From assembly GCA_036653715.1 (NCBI GenBank), contig JAVVTL010000043.1:1-14386 (forward strand): DNA of 14,386 nt. The letters run 5' to 3'. The position numbers were made by a program, and so were the translations under genes. The stretch's first letter is position 1, and each line of letters begins with the position of its first letter. This document shows positions 1 to 6,504 of this stretch, in pieces. Under the pieces are notes generated by a model that searched no databases, was not told where the DNA came from, and saw only the letters and a list, made by a program, of their open reading frames with translations. This DNA is from Scatomorpha sp036653715. GTDB lineage: Bacteria > Bacillota > Clostridia > Oscillospirales > Oscillospiraceae.

Positions 1-78
1 CAGTTTGGAAATCAGGAACAAAGCCAACGCTATAGATAGGATAGTTATTGCAAGCAAGACAATCTGGAATATTTTCAT
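1..78 (-). CDS. N-terminus of an unidentified membrane or exported protein (partial, runs off the left edge)
   Basis: An ATG at 78 (minus strand) is preceded by AGGAGACATT, a good Shine-Dalgarno with 5 nt between GGAG and the start. It opens 26 stop-free codons up to the window edge. The peptide begins MKIFQIVLLAITILSIALAL and stays hydrophobic to a terminal SKL, so it is either a first transmembrane helix or an uncleaved signal segment. Only 28 of 78 bases are G or C (36%), with three ATA codons, in clear contrast to the GC-rich neighbours. It lies about 90 nt downstream of the AraC-type regulator on the same strand and could be co-transcribed with it. The family cannot be identified from 26 residues. 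That it is coding rests on the start context and the open frame only. Confidence 0.5.
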   Translation of the reverse strand, partial: MKIFQIVLLAITILSIALALFLISKL

Positions 79-168
79 AATGTCTCCTGTTGTTTAAGCA
101 TTAAGCGGGTTCAAATAAGGGCATCGGCTCCGCATGAATCGCGAAGGAGCGCCGTCGGGGCTTAAGGC

Positions 169-2301
169 CTATTCTGCGGCGGTTTTTGTGGGGATTGGGG
201 GGAGGGGGAGGTTTTGCTTGCGGAATTGGAGGGGCGTTTGGCCGGTGGTGTTTTTGAAGACCACATAAAAATATTTTTGGTTGCCAAAGCCCACGGCGCC
301 GGCGACGGCCTCAACCGTGAGGTCTGTGGAGAGTAGCAGGCGCGCGCCGTTTTCCACGCGTACCCTGTTCATGTAATCACCGATGGATAGCCCGAGGCTC
401 TCCCGAAACAGTCGGCCCAGATAAGCGCCGCTCATGCCCATCTCGTCGGCAATGCGCGGCAGGGACAGCTCGGGGTCAGCATAGCCGGCGTCGATTCGTC
501 GCGCCACCTGCGCGGCAATGTCGCCGAGGCGGCGGCGGCGCTGGTCGATGCTGTGTCGGCAAATGAGGGCAAAAAACAGGTCGAAGCGGGCGGTGAGAGC
601 GCCGATGTCCTCTAACTCCGCCAAAAATTCGTCGGGGAGAATACGCTCCGCGGGCTGAGACTGCTCATTTAGCGTCTCCTGCAGGAGCTGAGCCACGCGG
701 TTAAAGGCAAAGCGCTGGTCACGATAGGAATCACAGCGGATGCTCTCCAAAATCTGCCGCCATATTGCGCGGCCCTCCTCCGCCTCGCCGCCTCGCAGGG
801 CGGAGAGAAGGGCGGTGAGCTGCTTCTCCGAAAGACTGCTGTGCGGGGCGCGGGGGGCAAAGTGCTTTTCGCAGATAATTAGCTGTCCCGGGTACCAAAA
901 ACGCAACTGATGCAGCTCGCGCAGGGTCGCATATGAGGCGGGAAGCTCATTTGCCCCCCGAGGCACGCCGCAGTAGCAGCGGCAGTCGGTGTGCTCCGTG
1001 AGCGCTGTGCAGAGCGCCTGAATCTCATCCTCGGAAAGCGCGGGAATCAAGGTGACCTCCCGCCCGCGTTCGTGCCGCAGGAGCGCGGCGGGACAGTCGC
1101 GGGAGAGGAACGCGCGGACGGGCGCGGGATTCGCGGCGGTGATGAGAAGCAGCGTCAGCGGCTCGGCGGGGATTCGCTCCGGCGGGACGGGACGTCCCTC
1201 AAGTAAATCAATGAGCAGATGCGACTGCTGATATTGCAAGGAGTCCCGAACGAGCGAGCGAATCTGCACCTCCGGCGGGCCGGAGTCCTCACTCACACGC
1301 TGCAGGGCGAGACGGATTTTGTGGAAGGGGGCATAGAGGAAAATGAGCGTGGCCGTACATGATGCCGCCAGCAGCGCCACGGCAAGCGTGAGGCAGGCCG
1401 CGAGAGTGTTGCGCAATTGGAGCAGTCCGGGGAGGCATTCTTCAAGCGGCAGAATGCGCAGGCAGTACCAGCCGGTGGAATCAATCCTTGAGAAGTGGCA
1501 GACGAGCTGCTTGTGCTCGTATCTCCGCAAGAGATAGCCCGTGTCATCGTCGGATTCCATTTGGAAAAACGCCGCCTCCCGCGCCAAAAGCGGGTCGGGG
1601 GCATAGACAAGCCTGCCCTGCCTGTCCAGCAGGACACAGCTGTCGCGGTCGTCAAAGGAGAGAAGGTTGCCCACGAACCAATCGTATGCGACGTTCAGCA
1701 TCATGGCGCTGCCGAGGGGAGTGTCCTCCGAATCGGTCTCAAAAAAGAGAAAAGAAAAATATTCGCGCTGCTTATCCGGTCGCTCGGGAAAGGCGATGCG
1801 GCGCAGGGGCGTCATTCGCATATCCGCGTTGAGGTTTAAAAACATCTCGACGGCGCTTCTGTCCACAAAGCGGTCGGCGGTATCGCTGAGCACATCGGCG
1901 TCGGTGGAGTAGATGGTGTTTCTGACTCGGTTATAGACGGTGATGGAGTCCACAAAATCGCTGCTGCTGACATAGGTGCCAAGCTCGCGCAAATCGCGCA
2001 CGCGTTCCATGTCGGAGATATCGGCGTTTTCGCGCAGCTCGGAAATCTCCGGGGCGTAAAACGCCTGCATTCCGTAATTGCGAATCATGTCCTCCATAAG
2101 ATTGGCGAGCGCGTCGGTTTGGGCGGAAAATTCGTCGTCCCGCAGGGATATGGAGCGCAGAGCCATGCTTTGGAACGACAAATAGACCGCGCCGAGAATC
2201 AGCGCCAGCATGAGCAGAATACCGGCGACGGCACAGAGCACCGTGGGGGCGCGGCGGCGCAGCAGGGAACGAAATCGAACAAAGGGGGTGGGCGCATCCA
2301 A
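169..2301 (-). CDS. Membrane-anchored AraC-family transcriptional regulator with extracytoplasmic sensor domain
   Basis: A 710-residue one-component regulator. One transmembrane helix lies at about 19-43, a predicted extracytoplasmic sensor at 44-297 (size and placement like the Cache-type sensors of this class), a second helix at about 298-324, a cytoplasmic linker, and a C-terminal AraC DNA-binding domain at about 593-696. Both helix-turn-helix units are visible: LSLPRIADEMGMSGAYLGRL near 612, and DLTVEAVAGAVGFGNQKYF followed by FKNTTGQTPLQFR near 660. The family normally activates adjacent transport or catabolic genes in response to an extracellular ligand. The start is TTG at 2301: an in-frame TGA lies 18 nt upstream, no ATG intervenes, and GAAGGAGG sits 9 nt before it. 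The gene is divergent from the binding-protein gene at 2489, its most obvious target. The ligand is unknown; the topology is inferred from hydrophobicity. Confidence 0.9.
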   Translation of the reverse strand: MDAPTPFVRFRSLLRRRAPTVLCAVAGILLMLALILGAVYLSFQSMALRSISLRDDEFSAQTDALANLMEDMIRNYGMQAFYAPEISELRENADISDMERVRDLRELGTYVSSSDFVDSITVYNRVRNTIYSTDADVLSDTADRFVDRSAVEMFLNLNADMRMTPLRRIAFPERPDKQREYFSFLFFETDSEDTPLGSAMMLNVAYDWFVGNLLSFDDRDSCVLLDRQGRLVYAPDPLLAREAAFFQMESDDDTGYLLRRYEHKQLVCHFSRIDSTGWYCLRILPLEECLPGLLQLRNTLAACLTLAVALLAASCTATLIFLYAPFHKIRLALQRVSEDSGPPEVQIRSLVRDSLQYQQSHLLIDLLEGRPVPPERIPAEPLTLLLITAANPAPVRAFLSRDCPAALLRHERGREVTLIPALSEDEIQALCTALTEHTDCRCYCGVPRGANELPASYATLRELHQLRFWYPGQLIICEKHFAPRAPHSSLSEKQLTALLSALRGGEAEEGRAIWRQILESIRCDSYRDQRFAFNRVAQLLQETLNEQSQPAERILPDEFLAELEDIGALTARFDLFFALICRHSIDQRRRRLGDIAAQVARRIDAGYADPELSLPRIADEMGMSGAYLGRLFRESLGLSIGDYMNRVRVENGARLLLSTDLTVEAVAGAVGFGNQKYFYVVFKNTTGQTPLQFRKQNLPLPPIPTKTAAE

Positions 2302-2347
2302 GCGTATTCTCCTCCTTCAGCAATCGGCTTTTATTTTTAAAATTTAA

Positions 2348-2374
2348 GCATTTCGCCACAAAGCGGCGAAATGC
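2348..2374. promoter_or_regulatory. Perfect 10-bp inverted repeat in the leader of the AraC-type gene
   Basis: GCATTTCGCC (2348-2357) and GGCGAAATGC (2365-2374) are perfect inverted repeats around a 7-nt loop. The element is inside the predicted 5' untranslated region of the regulator (start site near 2394, TTG at 2301) and is followed on that strand by AT-rich sequence rather than a clean T-tract. It could be a protein operator, an mRNA hairpin acting as an attenuator, or a stability element. The sequence does not decide between these. Confidence 0.45.
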
Positions 2375-2400
2375 GCATATATAATAATCATTTTATAATT

Positions 2401-2429
2401 ATTATAGCACACAAATGATGGTGAGACAA
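2401..2429 (-). promoter_or_regulatory. Promoter of the AraC-type regulator gene
   Basis: On the minus strand TTGTCT (2429-2424) is followed by a 17-nt spacer and a perfect TATAAT (2406-2401), which is also preceded by TG one base upstream (extended -10, TGCTATAAT). The predicted start site is about 2394, giving a leader of about 93 nt. This is one of the best sigma-A-type promoters in the window. Confidence 0.7.
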
Positions 2430-2430
2430 C

Positions 2431-2459
2431 TTTACTTAAGGCGAAAAAACAGGTATACT
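2431..2459 (+). promoter_or_regulatory. Promoter of the solute-binding lipoprotein gene
   Basis: TTTACT (2431-2436), a 17-nt spacer and TATACT (2454-2459) match the sigma-A consensus at 4/6 and 5/6. The expected start site near 2466 falls almost on the ATG at 2468, which argues that translation begins further downstream at GTG 2489. Its -35 box is 1 bp from the -35 box of the opposite promoter. Confidence 0.65.
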
Positions 2460-2471
2460 GTAACAAAATGC

Positions 2472-2480
2472 GGGAGGGGG
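2472..2480 (+). promoter_or_regulatory. Ribosome binding site that decides the start of the binding-protein gene
   Basis: GGGAGGGGG lies 8 nt before the GTG at 2489. If the ATG at 2468 were used, this purine block would be inside the coding region and the message would be practically leaderless. The GTG start also yields a compact lipoprotein signal peptide. Confidence 0.55.
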
Positions 2481-2488
2481 TGGCGCGT

Positions 2489-3511
2489 GTGCGCAGAGTA
2501 TTTGCGGTGCTTTTGCTGGCGGCAATGCTGTGCACGGGCTGCGGAAGCGCCCCTGCGGCGGAGCCTTCACCCACGAAGGCCGGCGGCTATTCCGGCAAGG
2601 TCATGCTCTATTGCTCCATGCAGGAGAAGCAGATTCAGGCAATCAAAAAGGGCTTTGAGGCAGAGTATCCCGATATTGAGATGAACTATTATTTTGCCGG
2701 CAGCGGAAAAATCCTCACAAAGCTTGCCGCCGAGGTACAGAGCGGAGACATTGCCGCGGACGTTATTTGGATGGGAACGCCGATAAGCTATATCCCTCTC
2801 AAAAAAGACCGGGTGCTCTCGCCCTACATATCCCCGCAGGCCATCAACATAGATGAGAGCTTTATCGACGAGCAGTACTACTATACCGGCGCGCGTCTGA
2901 TTTCGGTCGTCATCGGCTATAACAGCGACCTTATTTCCGCAGAGGAGGCCCCAAAAACATGGCAGGAGCTGCTTGACCCCAAATGGAAAGGCAAGATTGT
3001 CATGACGGACCCCGGCAGCGCGGGCAGCACAAAATACTTTGTGGGCGCACTGATGGCGGACGGGCGCTACGGAGCGGAGTTCTTTGAGAAGCTCTATGCC
3101 AACGGCTGCGCGCTCGAGAGCGGCACCACGGCAACGCATATGCGCGTCGCCTCCGGGGACTACCCCATAGGCATCTGCCTCGATTACATTTCCGACAACA
3201 TGGCGGACGCGGGCGAGGCAATCGCCTACCGAATCCCGGAGGAGGACATAATCTCCGTCTGCTGTCCGCTGGGGCTTGCCGCGGGCTGCCCCGATGAGCG
3301 CAACGGGCGTTTGCTCTACGACTACATCCTCTCCAAGGAAGGGCAGCAGATTTTGGTCGAAAACCACCTCCACAGCATCCGAGAGGACGTCGAGCAGCCG
3401 GGCGTGTCGGTGCAGACGATCCTTGAAACCCGAATGCAGGTGGACGACAAGCTTTTAAGCGAGCTCGAGGGCGAGGCAATGCGCCGCTTTGACCATATTT
3501 TTTTCAATTGA
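2489..3511 (+). CDS. Orphan ABC-type solute-binding lipoprotein (iron/phosphosugar-type family)
   Basis: About 340 residues from GTG 2489 (347 if ATG 2468 is used). The protein starts MRRVFAVLLLAAMLCTGCGS: a short positive N-terminus, a hydrophobic core and a lipobox-like LCTGC, so it should be a lipoprotein on the outer face of the membrane. The mature part begins with a GKVMLYCSMQEKQIQAIKKG strand and continues DIEMNYYFAGSGKILTKLAAE and ADVIWMGTP. This is the pattern of the family-1 extracellular binding proteins that include ferric-ion (FbpA/AfuA-like), phosphoglycerate (PgtC) and hexose-phosphate binders. No permease or ATPase gene is adjacent; the only close partner is the divergent AraC-type sensor. 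It may therefore serve remote transporter subunits or act as a sensing receptor, as PgtC does for its system (inference). The ligand cannot be read from the sequence. Confidence 0.88.
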   Translation: MRRVFAVLLLAAMLCTGCGSAPAAEPSPTKAGGYSGKVMLYCSMQEKQIQAIKKGFEAEYPDIEMNYYFAGSGKILTKLAAEVQSGDIAADVIWMGTPISYIPLKKDRVLSPYISPQAINIDESFIDEQYYYTGARLISVVIGYNSDLISAEEAPKTWQELLDPKWKGKIVMTDPGSAGSTKYFVGALMADGRYGAEFFEKLYANGCALESGTTATHMRVASGDYPIGICLDYISDNMADAGEAIAYRIPEEDIISVCCPLGLAAGCPDERNGRLLYDYILSKEGQQILVENHLHSIREDVEQPGVSVQTILETRMQVDDKLLSELEGEAMRRFDHIFFN

Positions 3512-3529
3512 CAGCAACAGCTTGACAGA

Positions 3530-3566
3530 CTTCGGCGGCAGCTCCTTTGGGGAGCTGCCGCCGAAG
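3530..3566. terminator. 16-bp perfect hairpin between two convergent genes (possible bidirectional terminator)
   Basis: CTTCGGCGGCAGCTCC (3530-3545) pairs perfectly with GGAGCTGCCGCCGAAG (3551-3566) around a 5-nt loop. It lies 18 nt after the stop of the binding-protein gene and 37 nt after the stop of mgtC, exactly where a shared terminator is expected. Neither side has a real T-tract, so intrinsic termination may be weak. It may instead act as a 3'-end stabiliser or with Rho. Confidence 0.55.
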
Positions 3567-3603
3567 CTTATCCGATAGTGAGGTTCAGTCTGAACGGCGG
3601 CGG

Positions 3604-4326
3604 CTACATGTCCTCGACAAAGAGGACGCCATCCACACTTCTGAGCAGCTCCCCCATGTCATCCGCCTTGCTGAGACGATAGCTGCGCTGAATCTCCAAC
3701 AGCACGGCGACGCCGTTGCAGGCCTCGCGGCTGAGATATTCAATGTGCGTCATGTGCCAGTCTCGGCTGCGGAGCGCACTGAGGACGGCGCTGAAGGGCG
3801 TAATCTCCGGGGAATACTCAAGATACAGGCGCATAAAGCAGCTCGATTTGAGGTATCTCGCGTCTATTCTGTTGAGCACCACAATGACGGCGAACAGGAA
3901 GACGCACATGATTACCGCGCCCTCGTAAAAGCCTATGCCGATAAAGAGCCCCATGCAGGCGGAGGCCCAAAGCCCGGCGGCGGTGGTGAGGCCCTTGACG
4001 CGCTGACCGCGGTGATGGCCGGTGATGACAATTGTGCCGGCGCCCAAAAAGCCTATGCCGCTGATGACCTGTGCGCCCATACGCGCGGGATCGCTGCCGG
4101 GCGCAAGGTATATGGTGATGTATTGGTTGACCAGCATGGCGGCGGTTGCGCCTATGCAGACCACGATGTGGGTGCGCAGACCGGCGGCGTGGCGCGTTTT
4201 GCCGCGTTCAAAGCCGATTGCGCTCCCGCAGAGCGTGGCAAGGGCAAAGCGAAAGAGTACGGAGAGAAGATTCAAGTCTCTCAAATAGGCGAGCGGTCCG
4301 CCGAAAAAAGCCAAATCAGATATCAA
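3604..4326 (-). CDS. mgtC: MgtC/SapB family membrane protein
   Basis: A 240-residue protein. The N-terminal 150 residues are hydrophobic and carry the family signatures GSAIGFERG (about 34-42), AAGLRTHIVVCIGATAAML, ARMGAQVISGIGFLGAGTI and KGLTTAAGLWASACMGL. A soluble C-terminal domain of about 85 residues starts near FMRLYLEY and ends VDGVLFVEDM, as in the longer MgtC homologues. MgtC proteins are tied to survival in low magnesium and to inhibition of the F1Fo ATPase in some pathogens; many Bacillota homologues are uncharacterised. The start is TTG at 4326 with AAAGGAG 6 nt upstream, and no early in-frame ATG exists. It follows tctA by 33 nt on the same strand, so it is probably the last gene of the tct operon, which is an unusual partner. 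The family is clear; the physiological role here is unknown. Confidence 0.9.
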   Translation of the reverse strand: MISDLAFFGGPLAYLRDLNLLSVLFRFALATLCGSAIGFERGKTRHAAGLRTHIVVCIGATAAMLVNQYITIYLAPGSDPARMGAQVISGIGFLGAGTIVITGHHRGQRVKGLTTAAGLWASACMGLFIGIGFYEGAVIMCVFLFAVIVVLNRIDARYLKSSCFMRLYLEYSPEITPFSAVLSALRSRDWHMTHIEYLSREACNGVAVLLEIQRSYRLSKADDMGELLRSVDGVLFVEDM

Positions 4327-4359
4327 AGCGTACTCCTTTCCCGAGCCGTCGTGTGTTAT

Positions 4360-5910
4360 TTAGTCTGAGCCGCCTGCCGGGTCGTCAATCTCGCCGGAGG
4401 GACTGTCGCCGCCGTTTGCGGCGGCCTTTTTGCTTTTTCTGTCCATAATAAGGGGGGCGCAGATGCTCAGCGCGGAAAGTCCCACCAGCACCCAGCAGAC
4501 GGGCGTGGAGAACAAAATGGCGGGATTGCCGCCCGAGAGCAGGAGCGAGCGCCGCAAGCCCGTCTCTCCGATTGGACCGAGAATCAGCGCGAGCACTATG
4601 GCGGCGGGGTTCAAATCGAGCTTTCGCACAAGGTAGCCGAGAACGCCGAAAATCATCATGATGACGACATCCACAAAGTTCTTGTGTATGGCAAAGGCGC
4701 CGACGACACAGAGTACCGCCACGCAGGGAATGAGGATGGAGTCGGAAAGTCTCGAAATGTGCGCGAAGCCGCGGCAGCCCAAAAGGCCTATGCCGAGCAT
4801 GAAGAACTGCACGAGCACAAAGCCCGCGAAGAAGGTGTAGGTCATTGCCGCATGGCGGGTGAACAGCTCGGGGCCGGGCTGCAGTCCCTGAATAATCAGT
4901 CCGCCCATCAGGACGGCGGTGACGGATTCGCCGGGTATGCCGAGCGTGAGCATGGGGATGAGCGAGCCGCCGGTTACGGCGTTATTTGCCGCCTCGGAGC
5001 CTGCCACGCCCTCAATGGAGCCGTGGCCGAACTCCTCCTTGTGCTTGGAAAACTGCTTGGAGGCGTTATAGCCCATGAAGCAGGCGATGGAGGCGCCGGC
5101 TCCGGGGAGGATTCCGATGATGTTTCCGATAATCCACGAGCGGAGAATGGTGGGGGTGATGCGCTTTACCTCCGCGCCGCTCAGGGTGATTTTATCGGTG
5201 AACTTTGCCGCCTTGGCGCGTTCCTTAATCTTTTTCTCGGCTAAAATCAGCACCTGTGACATGGAGAACAGTCCGATGAGCGCGCAGGTGGTGTTGATGC
5301 CCTCATAGAGGGAGGCCTGACCGAACATGAAGCGCTTTGCGCCCTCGATGGGGTCCATGCCGATGGTGGAGATGAGCAGTCCGAGCGCTCCGGAGATAAG
5401 CCCCTTGACCATGGACTTGGAGGAGACGCCGGCGATGATGGTGAGGCCGAAGATGGACAGCCAGAAGTATTCCGGAGATCCGAACTTCATTGCGAGCTGA
5501 GCCAGCAGGGGCGCGAAGAAGTAGAGTGAGATGCAGGAGAGCAGGCCGCCGCAGAAGGACGAGAAGCAGGAGACCGCAAGAGCCTTGCCGGCCTTGCCCT
5601 GCAGCGTGAGCTGATAGCCGTCGATAGCGGTGGCGGCGGAGGCGGGGGTGCCGGGCGTATGTATGAGAATGGCGGAAATCGAGCCGCCGAAAATCGCGCC
5701 GCAGTAAATACCGCCAAGAACTATAAGCCCGGTTTCGGGCGGCATGGTAAAGGTCATCGGCAGCAGCAGCGCCACGCCCATGGCGGCCGAGAGGCCGGGC
5801 AGGCAGCCGATGATGATGCCGATGGCGGTGCCTCCCGCCATAAAGAGCAGGTTCATCAGTGACAATGCGTGGACGAAGCCGTCGCCCATGAGTGACAAGG
5901 TTTCCAACAT
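4360..5910 (-). CDS. tctA: Tripartite tricarboxylate transporter, large permease subunit TctA
   Basis: A 516-residue polytopic membrane protein, the usual length for TctA, the large subunit of the secondary tripartite tricarboxylate transporter (citrate or another organic acid, ion-driven). Family motifs are visible in both halves: GCLPGLSAAMGVALLLPMTF near residue 35, then GGSISAILIHTPGTPASAAT and DGYQLTLQGKAGKAL. In the second half are GILPGAGASIACFMGYNASK, EGVAGSEAANNAVTGGSLIP and LGIPGESVTAVLMGGL. The C-terminal 30 residues are hydrophilic. ATG at 5910 has AAGGAGG 7 nt upstream, and that Shine-Dalgarno overlaps the TAA stop of tctB, indicating tight coupling. Gene order tctC-tctB-tctA is the classical one. 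The substrate is not predictable from the permease. Confidence 0.96.
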   Translation of the reverse strand: MLETLSLMGDGFVHALSLMNLLFMAGGTAIGIIIGCLPGLSAAMGVALLLPMTFTMPPETGLIVLGGIYCGAIFGGSISAILIHTPGTPASAATAIDGYQLTLQGKAGKALAVSCFSSFCGGLLSCISLYFFAPLLAQLAMKFGSPEYFWLSIFGLTIIAGVSSKSMVKGLISGALGLLISTIGMDPIEGAKRFMFGQASLYEGINTTCALIGLFSMSQVLILAEKKIKERAKAAKFTDKITLSGAEVKRITPTILRSWIIGNIIGILPGAGASIACFMGYNASKQFSKHKEEFGHGSIEGVAGSEAANNAVTGGSLIPMLTLGIPGESVTAVLMGGLIIQGLQPGPELFTRHAAMTYTFFAGFVLVQFFMLGIGLLGCRGFAHISRLSDSILIPCVAVLCVVGAFAIHKNFVDVVIMMIFGVLGYLVRKLDLNPAAIVLALILGPIGETGLRRSLLLSGGNPAILFSTPVCWVLVGLSALSICAPLIMDRKSKKAAANGGDSPSGEIDDPAGGSD

Positions 5911-5922
5911 AGCGAAGCCTCC

Positions 5923-6369
5923 TTACTTAAATAGCAGGCCGATGGGCAGCTTCACACCCAAAAACAGGGTGAAGGCACCATAGACCAATGCGATGATGAA
6001 AAGCGCGGAAAGTATTATCTGCCATTTCGGAACCTTCAGGAACAGCAGACACAATACGATAAAGGCGAGCGTGGAGATATAAAAGCCTATAAAATACATG
6101 CCTATAAGGTAGCCGATTATCATGACGAAAACGATAAAGAACTGCTTGGGCAAAAAGCCCTCGAAAACTTCCGTCACGCCGCTTGTGACGCCGGAGCGCT
6201 TGGCTTCAAAGACAAGCTGAACCACAAAAATGGTGGTGAGTGAGAACAGGAGAATAATGACAAAGGTGGGATAGGCGCGAGCCTCGAATTTAATCTGCTG
6301 TGTCATCACAAAAAACAGCACGCAGATGGAATACATAAAGCCCACTACACCCAAATCGGTTTTTTTCAT
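5923..6369 (-). CDS. tctB: Tripartite tricarboxylate transporter, small permease subunit TctB
   Basis: 148 residues from ATG 6369, which has a perfect AAGGAGG 5 nt upstream; an upstream in-frame ATG at 6408 lacks a ribosome site and is rejected. The protein begins MKKTDLGVVGFMYS and has four or five hydrophobic helices (about 6-22, 34-54, 75-108, 115-137) separated by a charged loop (EAKRSGVTSGVTEVFEG). This is the layout of TctB, the small, poorly conserved membrane subunit that partners TctA. Its stop overlaps the Shine-Dalgarno of tctA. A 135-nt spacer containing a hairpin separates it from tctC. The assignment rests on topology and position more than on motifs. Confidence 0.92.
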   Translation of the reverse strand: MKKTDLGVVGFMYSICVLFFVMTQQIKFEARAYPTFVIILLFSLTTIFVVQLVFEAKRSGVTSGVTEVFEGFLPKQFFIVFVMIIGYLIGMYFIGFYISTLAFIVLCLLFLKVPKWQIILSALFIIALVYGAFTLFLGVKLPIGLLFK

Positions 6370-6459
6370 AAGGGCCTCCTTAGCGGAAAATGTGCGGGGA
6401 TGAGACAACTTGGCATAAAATGACCGCTGTCAAAAAACAAGGTGCTTTAATATACCGAA

Positions 6460-6490
6460 GGGAGCCGGGGCTTTGAAACGCCCGGCTCCC
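6460..6490 (-). terminator. Intercistronic hairpin between tctC and tctB
   Basis: GGGAGCCGGG (6460-6469) and CCCGGCTCCC (6481-6490) form a perfect 10-bp GC-rich stem with an 11-nt loop, starting 14 nt after the tctC stop. On the minus strand it is followed by TTCGGTATATT, not a T-tract, so it is more likely a partial terminator or a 3' stabiliser. Such an element would leave binding-protein message in excess over permease message, a common arrangement for binding-protein transporters (inference). Confidence 0.55.
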
Positions 6491-6504
6491 GTGCGGATTG
6501 CGAA

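Noticed and set aside
79..168. Possible terminator after the AraC-type gene (GCTCC ... GGAGC on the minus strand)
   Set aside because: Only a 5-bp stem with a 14-nt loop and no T-tract; too weak to report as a terminator.
2422..2432. TGAGACAACTT occurs both here and at 6401-6411, upstream of tctB
   Set aside because: Dozens of shared 11-mers are expected by chance in 14 kb. At 2422 it overlaps the two -35 boxes, but at 6401 no convincing promoter follows, so a common operator is not supported.
6411..6433. Perfect TTGACA on the minus strand (6433-6428), a possible internal promoter for tctBA
   Set aside because: At 16-18 nt spacing only AGTTGT-like sequence is found, which is not a credible -10.
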